Assembly (NCBI GenBank): GCA_018340375.1
Contig: JAFFJZ010000003.1
Location: forward strand, 13,206,001-13,270,000
Length of the DNA: 64,000 nt
Source: Gonatopus flavifemur
Taxonomy: Eukaryota; Arthropoda; Insecta; Hymenoptera; Dryinidae
Reading direction: 5' to 3'
Part shown: piece by piece, positions 14,502 to 27,800 of the stretch
Layout: every line of letters begins with the position of its first letter
Numbering within the stretch: the first letter of the stretch is position 1
Translations under genes and position numbers: made by a program
Notes under the pieces: generated by a model
The model's input: only the letters and a program-made list of their open reading frames with translations
Told to the model about the DNA's origin: nothing
The model's database searches: none

Positions 14502-15972
14502 GGGAGCTCTGGGAGTCGTCGTCTCGAATCCTTGAATAGGGGCAAAGGGAATGACAAAGGAGCAAGAAACACGGGCTATCGTTTCACTTGGTGTTTTATG
14601 GTACTCCGACTCTCAGCTCTATGTTCCCCAAATGCGATACCACGTCCGGATAGCTCTTGAAAAATGTTCTCAAGTAAGGTATAACGTAACCCGTTGTTAT
14701 TGTGATCCCACATACCACCACCTTATTTATTAGAATACAAATTTATTAGAATACGAGGAGATGGAATTTTCTCTCTTCTCTTCGGGAAAGCAAATGAAAT
14801 GATAACTAACTACTGTAATTCATTGTTGATGGAGGAAAATTTTGTTGACGGAATAAAAATTCAATTATCGGCGAATGTTGGGGAAAAAAGAAGAATAAAA
14901 AACGTATAATCGTCGATGACCGACAACAACGTTTACGTATCGGCACGGTATCACAAATAGCACTTAGATAGATACATTCGATCTTGTCGATTTGCGATTG
15001 CATCGCTACTCTTTGATAAAACCATTATCCATTGCGATCATCGTTGTACAATAATCGATTACCCGCTTGCACGAAACAGTGTTCGCTTTTCGAAGTGAAA
15101 CCATTCTCTATATTCGAACAATGGTATGAGTGTCTCTATCGATGCATAGAATCTATCTTATTCATTAGTATTGGTGCGAGCGGAGTGAATGAATTTAGAG
15201 ACAGAGAATGACTTTGCCGATAAAGCATTCTGGTGCTAAAGCAGGTATTCGTATATTGTATATCGCGTATGTATATTTATAGACTTGGCGCTGATTTATT
15301 GGATCGAGGATTTCAATTGTCGATGAGATTTACGTTATATTCCAGATATACGAATTCCAATATTCCCTTTGGAAATCTTTGATCGGGTTTTGATAGTCGA
15401 AAATCGAATTCCAGATAAAATCTATCGAAAAATTTTCATACCACATTATATTACTCCTCTGCGGTTCTGAGGTAGGAAAATGTTCCAAAGTTCATCCTTA
15501 CGTGATTGAACTTACGTGATTATTTTTTAAACAATCAAAATCATACCTGAATAACATGAATTTTAATTGATAAGTCTAATGAATCAGCAGAAAAATTAAA
15601 TTATCCATAACTAATCGTGTATTTGTAGCCTCGCTAGATACAATATATCGCTTGTATTTCGGATTATGATGAAATAATGATAATAGCAATAATAATCAGA
15701 CAACGTGGAATCGAAACTATGATTCACAATATCCGCAAACCAATAATTGCATGGCTGATTAGATGTTTAAATTAATAAATTTTAATCGATAAATGATTAT
15801 CCTGCTTATTGCAGTGGTATATTGTTTCAATAAGGGGATTGCGGAATAATCATTTTCACGTAAAATATGATTGCCTCAAGACTCTCATTTCTAAAAAGAA
15901 TACATTAAAAGCATCAATGAAGCATCAAAAGGAACTGATAAAACTTTGCTGTGTTGTACTTTTTCAACTGAA

Positions 15973-16149
15973 TACACTGAAAGCAATTATTACTGTAGCT
16001 GAAAATGAGCCCTGGTACAGTTTTTGGTCACAGCAGCTATATTTTCACTATCCCAGCGACTCCTGTAGCTACTCCAATGGAAAATATGGCTACTTTAACT
16101 ACAAAAATGTGCTTAGGCTCGTTTTAAGCTACACTTCTTTCTCAATGTA
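15973..16149. mobile_element. TACACTGAAAG-type MITE
   Basis: Left TACACTGAAAGCAATTATTA then CTGTAGCTGAAAATGAGCC; right GGCTCGTTTTAAGCTACAC then TTCTTTCTCAATGTA. Ends pair and include TA. 177 bp. Confidence 0.7.
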
Positions 16150-16289
16150 GTGAATGAACATTTTTAATATACAGCGCTCAAATACACCGTTGGTATTCCA
16201 CTTTAAATATAAATCAAAAGTCCAAAGGAATTTCTGAACATAACAACAATAACTTATGAGAATTACAATCAAAATTTTGTGATATGTTC

Positions 16290-16490
16290 GAAGTTTGAAT
16301 CGCTTATTGAAACGAATTAGTGATCAAATAACGAGATACTCAGAAAATAAATAACGATAATTCATCAGATTTTGAAAGTTGGAATTTTCATTTCGTTTAC
16401 GATACAAAATTCAACAACATAATTTGTAAGTGATTTTCCAGGAATAATCTGCAATTTCAGTCTGATATCCGAAGTTCAATTTTGGCAATT
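16290..16490. repeat. Dispersed repeat, left copy
   Basis: Shares two blocks with the repeats in the Dpy-30 intron (see 26850-27750), at an estimated 75-85% identity by eye. Confidence 0.55.
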
Positions 16491-19400
16491 GGTTCCATCT
16501 CTGCAGCACATTAAAAATTTGTACTTATCGCTTCAATTGTCGGAAAAGTACGTAGCGAAGTTAATACACCTGCTTTTCTGGAGCTGCATGGGCTTTAAAT
16601 ACTATATTATATCCATGTATCTCAAAACTGCTGAAATTGATGGCAAAAATCTTCGTTATCTTTCAAGTTTTATCATAAAAGGAACGTGAAAGGTCTGGTT
16701 ATTCGATAAACCTTTACCATCAAAACTATACCCCGTCATTTCGCATTGTATGTGATGACATTCGATAAATCCTCAATTATAATCCTCGAACTAAAATCAC
16801 TGTCATTATTATCATCATCATCGTTACTCGGTACGAAGAAGAAACTCTCAAAATTTAATGTAATAACATTTTACACGGAAAATAACAGCATGAAATTAAT
16901 TGTGATTATATTATTGGAAAATATACTCTTTCAAACACAAAGGGAATCTTTGATGATGGTATAGAATTTTATAATGACAGCATCTTTCACGAAATTTGCT
17001 TACAATTATTCCTCATAACTTGATACAAAATCGTTATTACGAAAACTCACTTCCTTTGAAGACATTTTTGAATTCATCATACCGGTGCAATCTTTCATAA
17101 AGCAGTATACTTTGTTGTTATATTCGAACGAAAACATGATAGCGCTTTTATCGCGAGAAAGATTCTTTTCCTTTCTTCCGAAGACAGTCTCGTTAGATCG
17201 TATTTAATCATCGAGAACTGTACTTTGTATCGATTACAATCTCTCTCACAGCAACCTGATTTGAACAGGGTTTGTAGAAAATTCTTTAATATACAACTGC
17301 GCTCTTTTTTTTCTACACGTCATCGCTGCAAAATTGTGAACAAGGTGTAATTCTTTTTCTTTACGCTATGAAAAATAGTCTGAAATTTCATGTATCGGAT
17401 GAATATGAAAATTCTGAAGCAATTTCAATCATGAATTCATGAAATTTACTGCAAAATGTATTAAGATGCATATAAAAATGCATGAAAAATCATAATTCTG
17501 TATGAGATATCATCAAATTCTCATATGAAGAGTCAGAAAAGGTTTGAAAATTCATACAAAATTTATAAATATGTCAATTGAATCACATAAATTTATATGA
17601 AATTCAAGGAGCAATTTTTTAAAGTGATCAGTACACTGTGGAGAAAAGAGCTTAATTTCAGCTAGAATGTGAGTTGAATTTAAGACGCAGCTAAAAGGAG
17701 ACTCGTCAGGACTCAGAAGAGCCGTCACCGGTCCTTTGAAACGCCAACAGTCGTGTTGGCTGGGTATCTTTCTCCCCTATTGAAAATATTCCATAAAATC
17801 TCAATAAAAAATGAGGGATTGAATGGGACCCAACGGGATTTAATGGTATTCGATCAGAAATTTGAAGACTTTCAATAGGATTTCATAGAATATTTCTACC
17901 AGGGTCTGATATCAACATTCATGACAATTCATGCTTTTTCAAGCATGGCCCAAAACTACACTGTTACAAGAACTCTTGAATTTAATGGAAAACTTCTTGT
18001 GAAATGTAATATTCCGAAATTAAATTGAATAAAGTTCTTCACTTCAGTGCGAGTTATGAAATTTTGGAATTTCTCATCAAAATATAGGAAATTGATTATG
18101 AAATTTACAAATATCTTGTCAAAATCAAAAAGAAAATTGTCAGAATTGAGGATTATATTATTGAAATCAATATCATATTATAAGATTGAATAAATTGTGT
18201 CATATAGAAAGTTTCATAATATATTTATGAGACTTAAAACAGACTTGTTTGACATTGCAAGATATTGGCATCGTAATTTGAAAGATAATATTTTTTCTAT
18301 GTAGTCACTCCACTGCAGCAGCTAAATCATTTGTTCCCTGAACATTGTCAAAAGATATTCGGTCATGTGTCCATCTTGGATAGAGCTAGGAAAACAACCG
18401 CAAAAAACGTCTTTCAGATACTAAAATACATTTTATATTTCAAATACAATTAAATGCAATACATTTGTAAAAATTGTATGGGTCTGAAAAAACTGTTCTC
18501 CAATCAACTTTGTAAACTGTAAGACATACAAATATGAACATTATGATTCATCCATGGTAAAGATATTTATATTGAACGCATACAAAGTAATTGAAAAGTT
18601 TTGATTCTGATCATGAGTGAATCATGTTCTGTTGAAATACACACAAAAATGTTTTTCAAATATACAATATAAAATACTCATAATTTACGTATTGTGAATA
18701 CATATTTGAGACACAAGTGCTTCTGAAATACGGATTTCAAATACTTTTTGATGAAATGCTGCTCATCCCTGATTCTGTGGGATTCAAATTCATTTAGAAA
18801 TCTGAAATGATAAATTTTGCACTCCAAAAAGAAAACGAGAAAGTTGGCTAAACACTCACAAAGACGACTATACTCACGATTTTTCATTCGTAGCTCTTTT
18901 TACTGGCACGATTGTCTCTTTTCCCCAGCTTCATCCGGTCTGATATATCAGAGAAATGGTTATTCGGTGATTGGCGTTCACGATAAAAATTCAACGACAC
19001 CGACAAATTTATCATTACCGATCTACTTCCGCTCCTACATTTTTTTGTGGTGCTTATCTCATTCTATTATACTCCACCCCTTATCTAAGCAAAACAGTGT
19101 TATTTCTCCCTCCCGTTCACCCTAGTAATCACCCTATTACTCGCATCATTTTTTATTTCCATTTCTTGTGATATCATTTATCATCGCATTGTCAACCAGA
19201 CTTCGCATTGTCAATTTTACAGTTAGTTCTTCCTTTTCGCACCAATGATGATGGTAAATATCGATGTATACGTTACCCCTATATAAGTCCTTCATCAATC
19301 GTACGATATAATGTACTCAATGTATACAATAAAAATAAATGTACTCAACTTTAATTACATTTGCATCGACAAAGACGTCTCCTTGCCCCACTATTAAATT

Positions 19401-22400
19401 CAATCTTCGAATGAAACTGAATGATTTATGTGGAGGGTGAGGAGATTGAGAATTTCGTGCTCCGGCGGGTCTTTGTGAATTCATTCTTGAAGGATAGAGA
19501 GCGATTCTCCAAAGAAGTGGATAGTAAATTGTGTATCTGCTTTGTATACGTGTACACCCACCACAGGAGAATAATAATTGGAACGGATTGGAGTAATTCG
19601 ATTAGATATATTTCATAGTGTGTATGGGACTGAATAAAAAGTCGCTTTCCTCAATTCGAAGCGAATGTAAATTCAAAGAAAAATAACGTTCCTATGTTCC
19701 TGGACTGGATATTTTACTAATGAAGTATTGAACTATGAAGAACGGTATATAATATTCAATTTCGTGTTGAAGAACTCCATCCCAAGTGACATAAGAACTT
19801 CTCAAATATGCTATGATTATTCAGGGGATGTGAAAAGAATGTACAAATGAGTCTATTTTGGATCAATTCGTCAAGATATTCTATGAAGGTGCATAGTGGA
19901 TAACTATCCGAAACGTTCCTAGCAGTTTTAACCTCTTGTGTTGCTTGGGATATTGATCGTGTATATAAAGGCTGAAATCTGATTATATTCAAATTACGAA
20001 ATTATTGATAAAGATTCAATATTCAAACAATAATCTAAAATTCGGAGGAGTTATGTTTTGTTTAACAAGGTACACACGTATGGAGGGATTCATATTAAAA
20101 CCCGGAGATACATGGATAGAAATAAACCGCACATAGCCAAGAAAGAACGTACGTGGATACGCCATTGAGTTCGAATAGAAGTGGTACTTTCAAGAAAATA
20201 TTGGTCTTCCTGAGTATGGTCTCTCTGAGTTATGACTCTGTGGAAGGTATTATTTCGTGTGAGGGATGTCATGGCGGCTATCTGATTTCGTTATCGTGAC
20301 ATATATACACGGCTTGTACCTACGCGAGTCGGCTCTATATGCAGAAACCACAAAGCTCCAACAGCGCCACGAAATAACAGCCCAGCAGAAAACCCTGGTC
20401 GCACCTAGGTATTAGAGCTATGTGTATTCCAACATCGAGCCTTATTTTCCTCGTCGTCTTCCTTCCTATCCGACGAGATTATAGTACCGCCAGAGCCAAG
20501 TAGTTAACTCGTTCATGCATCCATTCCCTCATCGTTGTACGTCACGTTTCGATTCCACGTACAGCGTCGTATTTTCTTCGAAGAATGTTTTCCCTGATGG
20601 TTAATGTCATATTATAGATAATTGCGAATAGCGGATCTCTGCTTCGTAGGATATATCGCGTACCTGGAAAACGTGGGTCGAACAACTATTTATATCGTCA
20701 TATTTTTTCACGGTTTATAATTTTCTTTCCGTATATGCGAATAAGTCTTCGCGATATACCAGGGAATAAGAAATAACTTTGGAGATTGAGATCTCAATCC
20801 TGTAGCGTGGGAGTAATTGTTCTCGAAAATGTTCAAAACAGGAATGTTGAAAACAACAGCAAAAGATCATCTGCTTTTGTTCGTGAAGGAAGCAGCAGCC
20901 GGAGTAAGAACGACTGATCTGTTCAATTACCTTCTGACGGCGTCACGATGGTCTTTCTGGGACCAATAAGTCTTGTGGAAAGCTACGAATAGTGGAATCG
21001 AGAGAAGAAAGAAGAGACAAGAGAAGAAAGAGGGGATGGTTCAGCGATGCCGTGCCTCGATAACGGATGTCGCCACCCCCTGCCTTCCACCTCGCGGATT
21101 CTGTCTCTCGTTGTCTTCGCCTGCCACCAGCAGCAGGTTCCATTCCTGTGATTCTGTGAGGAGGAAAGAACTACCCGTCAAACAGATTGAAATCAACGGG
21201 AGAAGGGGAACGGAAAAGAAGCGCGTTTTCTTCATTCTCTTTTCCTTGCTCCGGCAGCGCGGTGCTGTTGCCAGAACCAGATCTGAAATGAAAATCTGCG
21301 GCGGACCCGCGAGCGAACGACCAACCGCCACTCGGACGGATAAATTTCTTCTCCCCTTTTTTGTCTCTCTTCGTGTTGCACTTTTCACTTTCACATTCAA
21401 AGTTCTCTCCTCAAAGCGTTTGGAAATCCAGACACTTTTACAGTAAACACATGATGGTTCTTCCGTACAAGAAATTTCAATTTTGCCACCTTTTTGATCT
21501 CCCGAAACAATCACAAAATTCACTTCGTAACGAGGAGGCAAAATGGAGACAAAAAAAACAACAGTAAAATTTGATTCAATCTTCAAATGAAATTTTCTCG
21601 AATGACGATTACAAAAATCAAAAAAGAGATTTGAATATAAAGTTTGCGAGCGTAGAATTCTCTTTTTTTTTTCTTTTTCATTCATCGTATCAACTGAAAA
21701 CTACCTCGAAGTTTGAGATTCTGATTGGGGATTTTCGGTTATGAAGAATAATTCGAGTTAATCCAATCCCCTGGTCAACCAGCCAGAGCGACGAGCCCGC
21801 CAGGCTGGCTAACCACCCCGCCAGGTTTGCTAGAATTGAGAATAACGAGAACTCTCTGTGACGATTTTTTTTCCATCTCCTCTATCTGTCCGCTTCCTAA
21901 TTCGGCTGATTTTTTTGTTTTAAATGCAGATAGGAGGGCCGTTGGTTTATACATTGGTTTGTATGAATCGCACTTAACTAGCTGAACCGACTATCCGATA
22001 GCAGACATTCGGTGCTTCGCAAAGTGAGCCGTTGCTGTACCTAATCCGCGTTTGACGGTCGCTTGCAGCTTCAGAATGGTACATGAAAAGAGACCTCTTC
22101 CCTCATCTCCTGCTCTCTATACACCCACGCGGTATGTGAACATACATATATTCGTGTATGCACAAGTATGAAGAGACACCGTACGTGTACAATATTGCGC
22201 TAAACCGTGCAATTACTACCCGTAATCCGGGTAATAGAATTCCAATATGCGTACCAATTGGACCGAGCCTCGGTGCGAGCGTGCAGGCGTGAATCTGCAG
22301 GTCATGCGCGAACGGCGAAAGCCGTGACACGATTCAGCTATTAAACACGATGCCAGTTACCTGTGTACACCCCGTCGTCCAGATCTACGCGTCGTCCTAC

Positions 22401-22853
22401 CATGCATGCCCTTCGATTGCATACGTTACACGTACGAGGATATAAATATAATTTTATCCGTGTGTCGAGGGGGCAGAGAGAGCAGAGAGGGCCTATTTTT
22501 AACGTATTCTCTCGATAAAGTGAATGGATGGACGAAGCGTAAAATGTTCAAAATAACTTTCTTGTTTTTGAAAATGCAAAATTTCTATAATGATTCTCAC
22601 TATTCTGTGAGTGTTGAGGAAACGCGAAATTTTTGGAATGGTGAAACCAAACTCTGGTTTTCTCGATTGGTTTGATTGAATTGAAGAATAATATCGAAAT
22701 TAACTGGGATTCCAGATGCGAAATTTACTCGTGTTGCCAGCTAAGAATCCACCTGGGATCAGAAATTCCAACTGAAATCTCACATTGGAGTTGGAATTCT
22801 AGCTGAGATTCCACCTGGAGATAGGAATCCCAGCTGGATTTTCGTGGCAGGGT
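16491..22853. other. Non-coding region, no gene supported
   Basis: Overlapping open frames at 20973-21685 on both strands lack recognisable domains, conserved cysteines or splice context. They look like chance frames in a less AT-rich stretch. A foldback element lies at 17774-17903. From 21990 to 22420 the DNA is non-repetitive and CpG-rich by eye, which might be regulatory. Confidence 0.45.
17774..17903. mobile_element. Degenerate foldback element
   Basis: CCCCTATTGAAAATATTCCA at left against GAATATTTCTACCAGGG at right, and inner ATAAAATCTCAATAAAAA against TCAATAGGATTTCATAG. About 130 bp. Confidence 0.5.
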
Positions 22854-22990
22854 ACTGAGAGAAAGGGTTTAATTGAATATAAGACAGCTAAATTACAATA
22901 TAAAAGTTTATTTGAACCAGTTAATTAGTAAGACTTTTATTTTGGCCAACTAAATCTTAATTGTCGCAGCTGAGTGCCTTGTCCTCAGTG
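22854..22990. mobile_element. CACTGAG-type MITE, inverted relative to 25694-25875
   Basis: Starts ACTGAGAGAAAGGGTTTAAT and ends GCCTTGTCCTCAGTG; both ends align with those of 25694-25875 in the opposite order. 137 bp. Confidence 0.7.
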
Positions 22991-24486
22991 AATAGGAAAA
23001 AATCGATCACGTGGTATAATAATTTTCCAAGTTACAGCAACAATCATTGATCAAACCAAAAATAATTGGATAGGGAATAGAAAAAAGAAATCGACAGAAT
23101 CTAATCTAATTTTTTTCAAACGAAACGAACTTTTTACGATGGTAAAAGTCAAAATCATCCATTGATGCAAGATAGAATGTTTTTCCTTCTACAAAGATAA
23201 TAGATCATTCCCAAGTTTTACTTTGTATCCGGTAAAACTTCTGATCTTGCCAAATCTTTGAGTATCAGAGAACCGCCGGTGCGGTGTACACGTTGATACG
23301 AAATAAGAGAAAGAGAAAACTTGGTTGGGATTGAGGACCAAATAGACGTACGAGGGAAACTTCGATGGAATCGTGTCTCGTTAATTGAACTTGGTCGAAT
23401 GATGTTGCCGGCGCCTCGCGCGAATTGTTGGCCACGGAATTACCTCGATATATTTCCGTGGTGGTCTTTGGAATTCCCCTGTACATGGGATTTCTGTACG
23501 TATAGCCAATACAACTATACGTATCCTCGTTAAAGCTTCGACGATCCAAGGTAATCAACTCGATGGTAAATCTAAAGAAACGAATATACCTGTGATGTGT
23601 TGCGGGTTGTTTTCCCTTCAGACAACAAAGGTACACTAGAATATAAAAAGAATAAGGATATATGATGGAATGAAAATTCCTTGGATTCGAGGTGGTGAAT
23701 TCGTTCTTTGCCGCTTTCTTCGTAATTTCCTGATTAATTCCAAAGGTGAGTCAGGGTTTACGCGTTGGCTCGCGTGCTCCGTATCGATCTTATCGGACGG
23801 TAAAATAAATTCAACGTTGATTCATTACACGATTACATTTAATTGCCTCCAATTAAATCGGTGTTCCAATTAAAATAGATGCGAGAGAGAGAGAGAGGGG
23901 CTCATTACAATTTATCGAACCGATGATCCTTGTATTTCCTTCCGAACGGCAAGATGTTCTCACACGATCTCTACGTCTAGTCCTGCCGTTAGGTTTCTCT
24001 TTTTATCTCTTTCGAATGATAGAAAGTAGAGCATAGTAGAGGTAACGAAGCATATTCCTTAAAATCTCTTTTACGAGTGCGACACACACACACACAGACA
24101 GCCACGAACTTTGAGCTTAAAATTATATACACTTTCGACGACTTACGCTGTTTACATTACATAGTGCTTGGAGAGTTTCTCAAGTACACGAGGAGAGTAC
24201 TCGCGAGAGAAACTCTTTACACAAACACATTCTCTACCAAGTTTCTCTCTCTTTGCTCCTGGAGGAGAAGAGAGGTATGCCCGGTTAAGCAAAGCCTTTG
24301 CATTCTCTGCCATCCAGCGGCCCTAGTTTCTGCCGCTAAGTAATGAAGAAACGAATGAGCAGATAAATAATTAACGAAACGAGAGCGAATTCCCTCTTCT
24401 ACTTCTTCTTCTACCTCTTCTTATGTAATACGTGTCTATTTCAAATAGATGTAAATGTATGTATGTATATGAAAAGCTAATTCACA
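22991..24486. other. Non-coding region downstream of Dpy-30
   Basis: No gene supported. Contains (GA)n at 23883-23897 and (CA)n at 24081-24096. Confidence 0.5.
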
Positions 24487-24492
24487 TTTATT
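24487..24492 (-). terminator. Poly(A) signal of Dpy-30
   Basis: AATAAA on the minus strand, 150 nt after the stop codon; expected cleavage near 24465. Confidence 0.65.
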
Positions 24493-24641
24493 CAATTCCA
24501 AAATACAGAAATACACCTTGTTCAACGTAAACAATACTGTTCCTAAGTTCGAATAAAAAAATTAAGATGATCCGATGGAAGATCTTGATTCCGTGATTCG
24601 ATTCATCGATTTATAAACATATCACACAAAATCATGTTCGT

Positions 24642-24884
24642 TCATTGATTGCCGGGTGGAGATCCACCGTTGTCGTACTGACTTTTGTTCCTCACTAAGT
24701 AACTAGCTAAAAAACTAATTGGATCGGCCGGTCTTTCCTTCGCTAATGTGGATAAGGCTTGAAGTAATATAGGCACCACCGTTTGATCCAAGTATTGTCT
24801 TGTAGGTAACGACTGGACTTCGACTCGAGACTTTTTTTGCGGCACTCCCGATAAGTCGGCATCTTTGTCCATACCTAGGACCTT
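24642..24884 (-). CDS. Dpy-30: Dpy-30 coding exon 3 with the Dpy-30 domain
   Basis: 243 nt including TGA stop. Acceptor [27 protein letters not shown] leads into the domain. Confidence 0.95.
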   Translation of the reverse strand, partial: KVLGMDKDADLSGVPQKKSRVEVQSLPTRQYLDQTVVPILLQALSTLAKERPADPISFLASYLVRNKSQYDNGGSPPGNQ

Positions 24885-27800
24885 CTGCGAACACACGAAA
24901 TGCGAAAGAACATTCGATAAATCGACATTCGTTCAAGGATAATAAAAAGAACCAAATTTCTGAAAGCATTCAACTTCGCAATTTCTTATATCGTATCCGT
25001 AGCTTTATCATTTGATCATCATCGTTCCATGAGATGAAAGATGGATCAACAATTTTTATGCGTTGAAGAAGATAGATCGTATTATATAATTGACAGGTAC
25101 ATATACACAGATGATGAAAGAGCAGCTGAACAAAAATATATCAATCCATACCTATAATATTCAAAAGCAAAATTTGGATCATCCGATCGATATTGGACGA
25201 TTCAACAATAATGATGATAATCATATACTCTCACGTGAAATAACAAATTCTTTTTGAGTGTGCAAAATTTGATAGAAGGGATAAAGTAACAAAGAACTGA
25301 GGCATTTTAATCCATCGCTTCCCCGAAAAATCGATACTTTATAGCAGGTATTTTTATATATGATATGATACAAAGCACACTCCATACATAAGTCATGCGT
25401 GACATACATACGGTTCGCAGAGTGGATTTCATTTCTAAACCAAATAAAAAAAAACCCCCGAAGAGAATTATTTCTTCACGAAAGATGTGTTATTTCTCCG
25501 AACAGTTTTATGGAATAATATCATAGGATATATAAACTTCGAGAAAGGATATTCACAGTATTCAATTTCAAGATAATAATGTATGTTGAAATTCGTTGAT
25601 CCTGAATTCGAAGGAGAAACGAAACATTGTCTAATAAACGTTAAAACTTTACAAAGATCAAGGTAGCTCAACTAGTCATGATTCCCTATAATACACTGAG
25701 ACAAAGATACCTAGCTGGGACAACTGAATTTCATTTTTATTTACGTTAGCCGGACTCTAGCTGGAGTAAATAAAAGTTTAATTGTTTGAAATATGAATGA
25801 AATATGAATAAAATTTAGCTGCTGGAACTAAATTTCCTAGCTGTCGGATATTTAACTAGACCCTTTCTCTCAGTGTGAATATCCTAAGATGGATAAATGT
25901 ATCAGTAAAAAATTCCAGTATTGTAAACTTTTATCACATTCGTCACTGTGATATTATGGATACGGCAAATCATGCAATTGATTATTGATCAGTTCAATTC
26001 CCTTCAATTCTTCTTTTATACTGATGATCCTATACCGATATGTACAATGGGTTCCTTTTAAATCACTGTTTTTGTACTTCACAAAGTCATAGTGGGGAAA
26101 ATAGGAGGAAGGAGAGAGGATAATATTGAAGTGACAACAAGACTGAAATGGAGACAAAATTTTAGTGATCAATTTTGCACACTCAATCGATAAATACTTT
26201 ATAAACCCTGGTAAAAACGCGGATGGATTCAAATAAAAATTTGCCGATGGATACAGAAATAGGATTAAAACGAATAGAAGTGGATTGTATTTCTATCTGT
26301 TTCAATCCTATTTTTATCCGAATCTATACGCGCTTTTACCAGAGAAGAGCTATTCCTACACTTGAATATTTCTTAATTGATTGATTTAATAGTCTCGAAT
26401 ATTTCTTTTTCTCTTCTGCCCTCTGTATAAAATATGTATCCATTTTTAATGGAGCTGAGGGAAAGATTTGAAAACTGATACCTGTTCTACACTAAAAAAA
26501 AAATGTATTCCAGTCAAATAAATATTTATTTGTCCTGTACCAAAGAAATATTTATTAGAATTAACAAAATATTCTTTGGAACCAAAATAATTTATTTCAA
26601 TTAAATAGATGGTTTTAATCGTTTATTTGATCCCAATAAATTATTTTGGTTCCAAAGAATATTTTGTTAATTCTAATAAATATTTCTTTGGTACAGGACA
26701 AATAAATATTTATTTGACTGAAATAAATTTTTTTTTCAGTGTAAGAAATAATTCGAAGTATCTTTCAAAGCTTCCAGAACTGAATTAACGACCACTCCGA
26801 TGTAATAATTTGATTGAATAATAATGATAATTCACGTACTCACTATATTCTTGAAGTTTGAATCGTTTATAAAAACGAAACGAAAATTCAAACCCACAAA
26901 ATCTGATGAATCATCGTGATTTATCTTCTCCAATGAATTATTTGTAATCTTTTGCAACTGAAAACATCGATCAAAGAATGTACCTAATAATAAACTATTC
27001 AAACTTCAGCAACATTATTCATTGATGTATTGAATTATCTTTGAATTAGAGAATACAATTTGAATTCATTTAACGCAGAAACATAAATTAAGACAAATGG
27101 AACTCTAAAAAGTAGGCGAAATGACAATTTTTTATACGTAGGGATGAAACATACTGCGAAGATTGAACTCCGAATATCAGATTGAAACTGCAAAGATTAA
27201 TGTTGCTGAAGTTTGAAATAGTAATCAAACAACGCAATACGTAACTGTTGAAAATTCAAAATCTTTTAGTAGATGCTGTGAACGATGTGTCCAGTTCCAA
27301 GGAGTTAATTGTAGCAAATAAATAACGATGATTTATTGGATTTCGTGAGTTTTAAGACAACATGAATGATTATTGAAAATTGTACACCCTGCTGAAAGAA
27401 TCTCAGTGATTCCGATGCAGAAAACTGATTCATAACCATTGAGAATCAATTTCTAATGGGTTTGAATCGGTTTCTACATCGAAATCAATGAGATTCTGTA
27501 AGCAGGACAAACAACTAGAAACATGATAATTTACAAATGTGAATAATTGTCATGACTTGTTCTCTTATGTCATGTTACGGAAGATTGAAAGCCTAAAATC
27601 TTATAGTACATTCATGAAATGATGTTTCCCATTCTAAGGAGTTGATTCGAGAAGATAAACATCAATGTCTCATTAGATTTTGTGAGTTTGAATTGTCGTT
27701 TCGTTTCTATAAACGATTATCATGTTCAGAAATTACTTTGAACTTACGAATTTGTATTTGGAGCAGAATTCTAACAATGTATTCGAAGCAGTGCGTATTC

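Larger units (their letters stand above)
9770..15972. other. Non-coding region with trinucleotide repeats
   Basis: No gene supported. The 193-codon plus-strand frame at 12600-13181 owes its length to a (CGT)n run and lacks any known domain. A small foldback block lies at about 9800-9900 (GTGAATTTTTCACTTCAAAA against GTGAAAAACTTGATTTTTCA). Confidence 0.5.

Noticed and set aside
20973..21685. Overlapping open frames of 157 and 214 codons on opposite strands
   Set aside because: Neither resembles a known family. Both strands being open over the same DNA points to composition, not coding.
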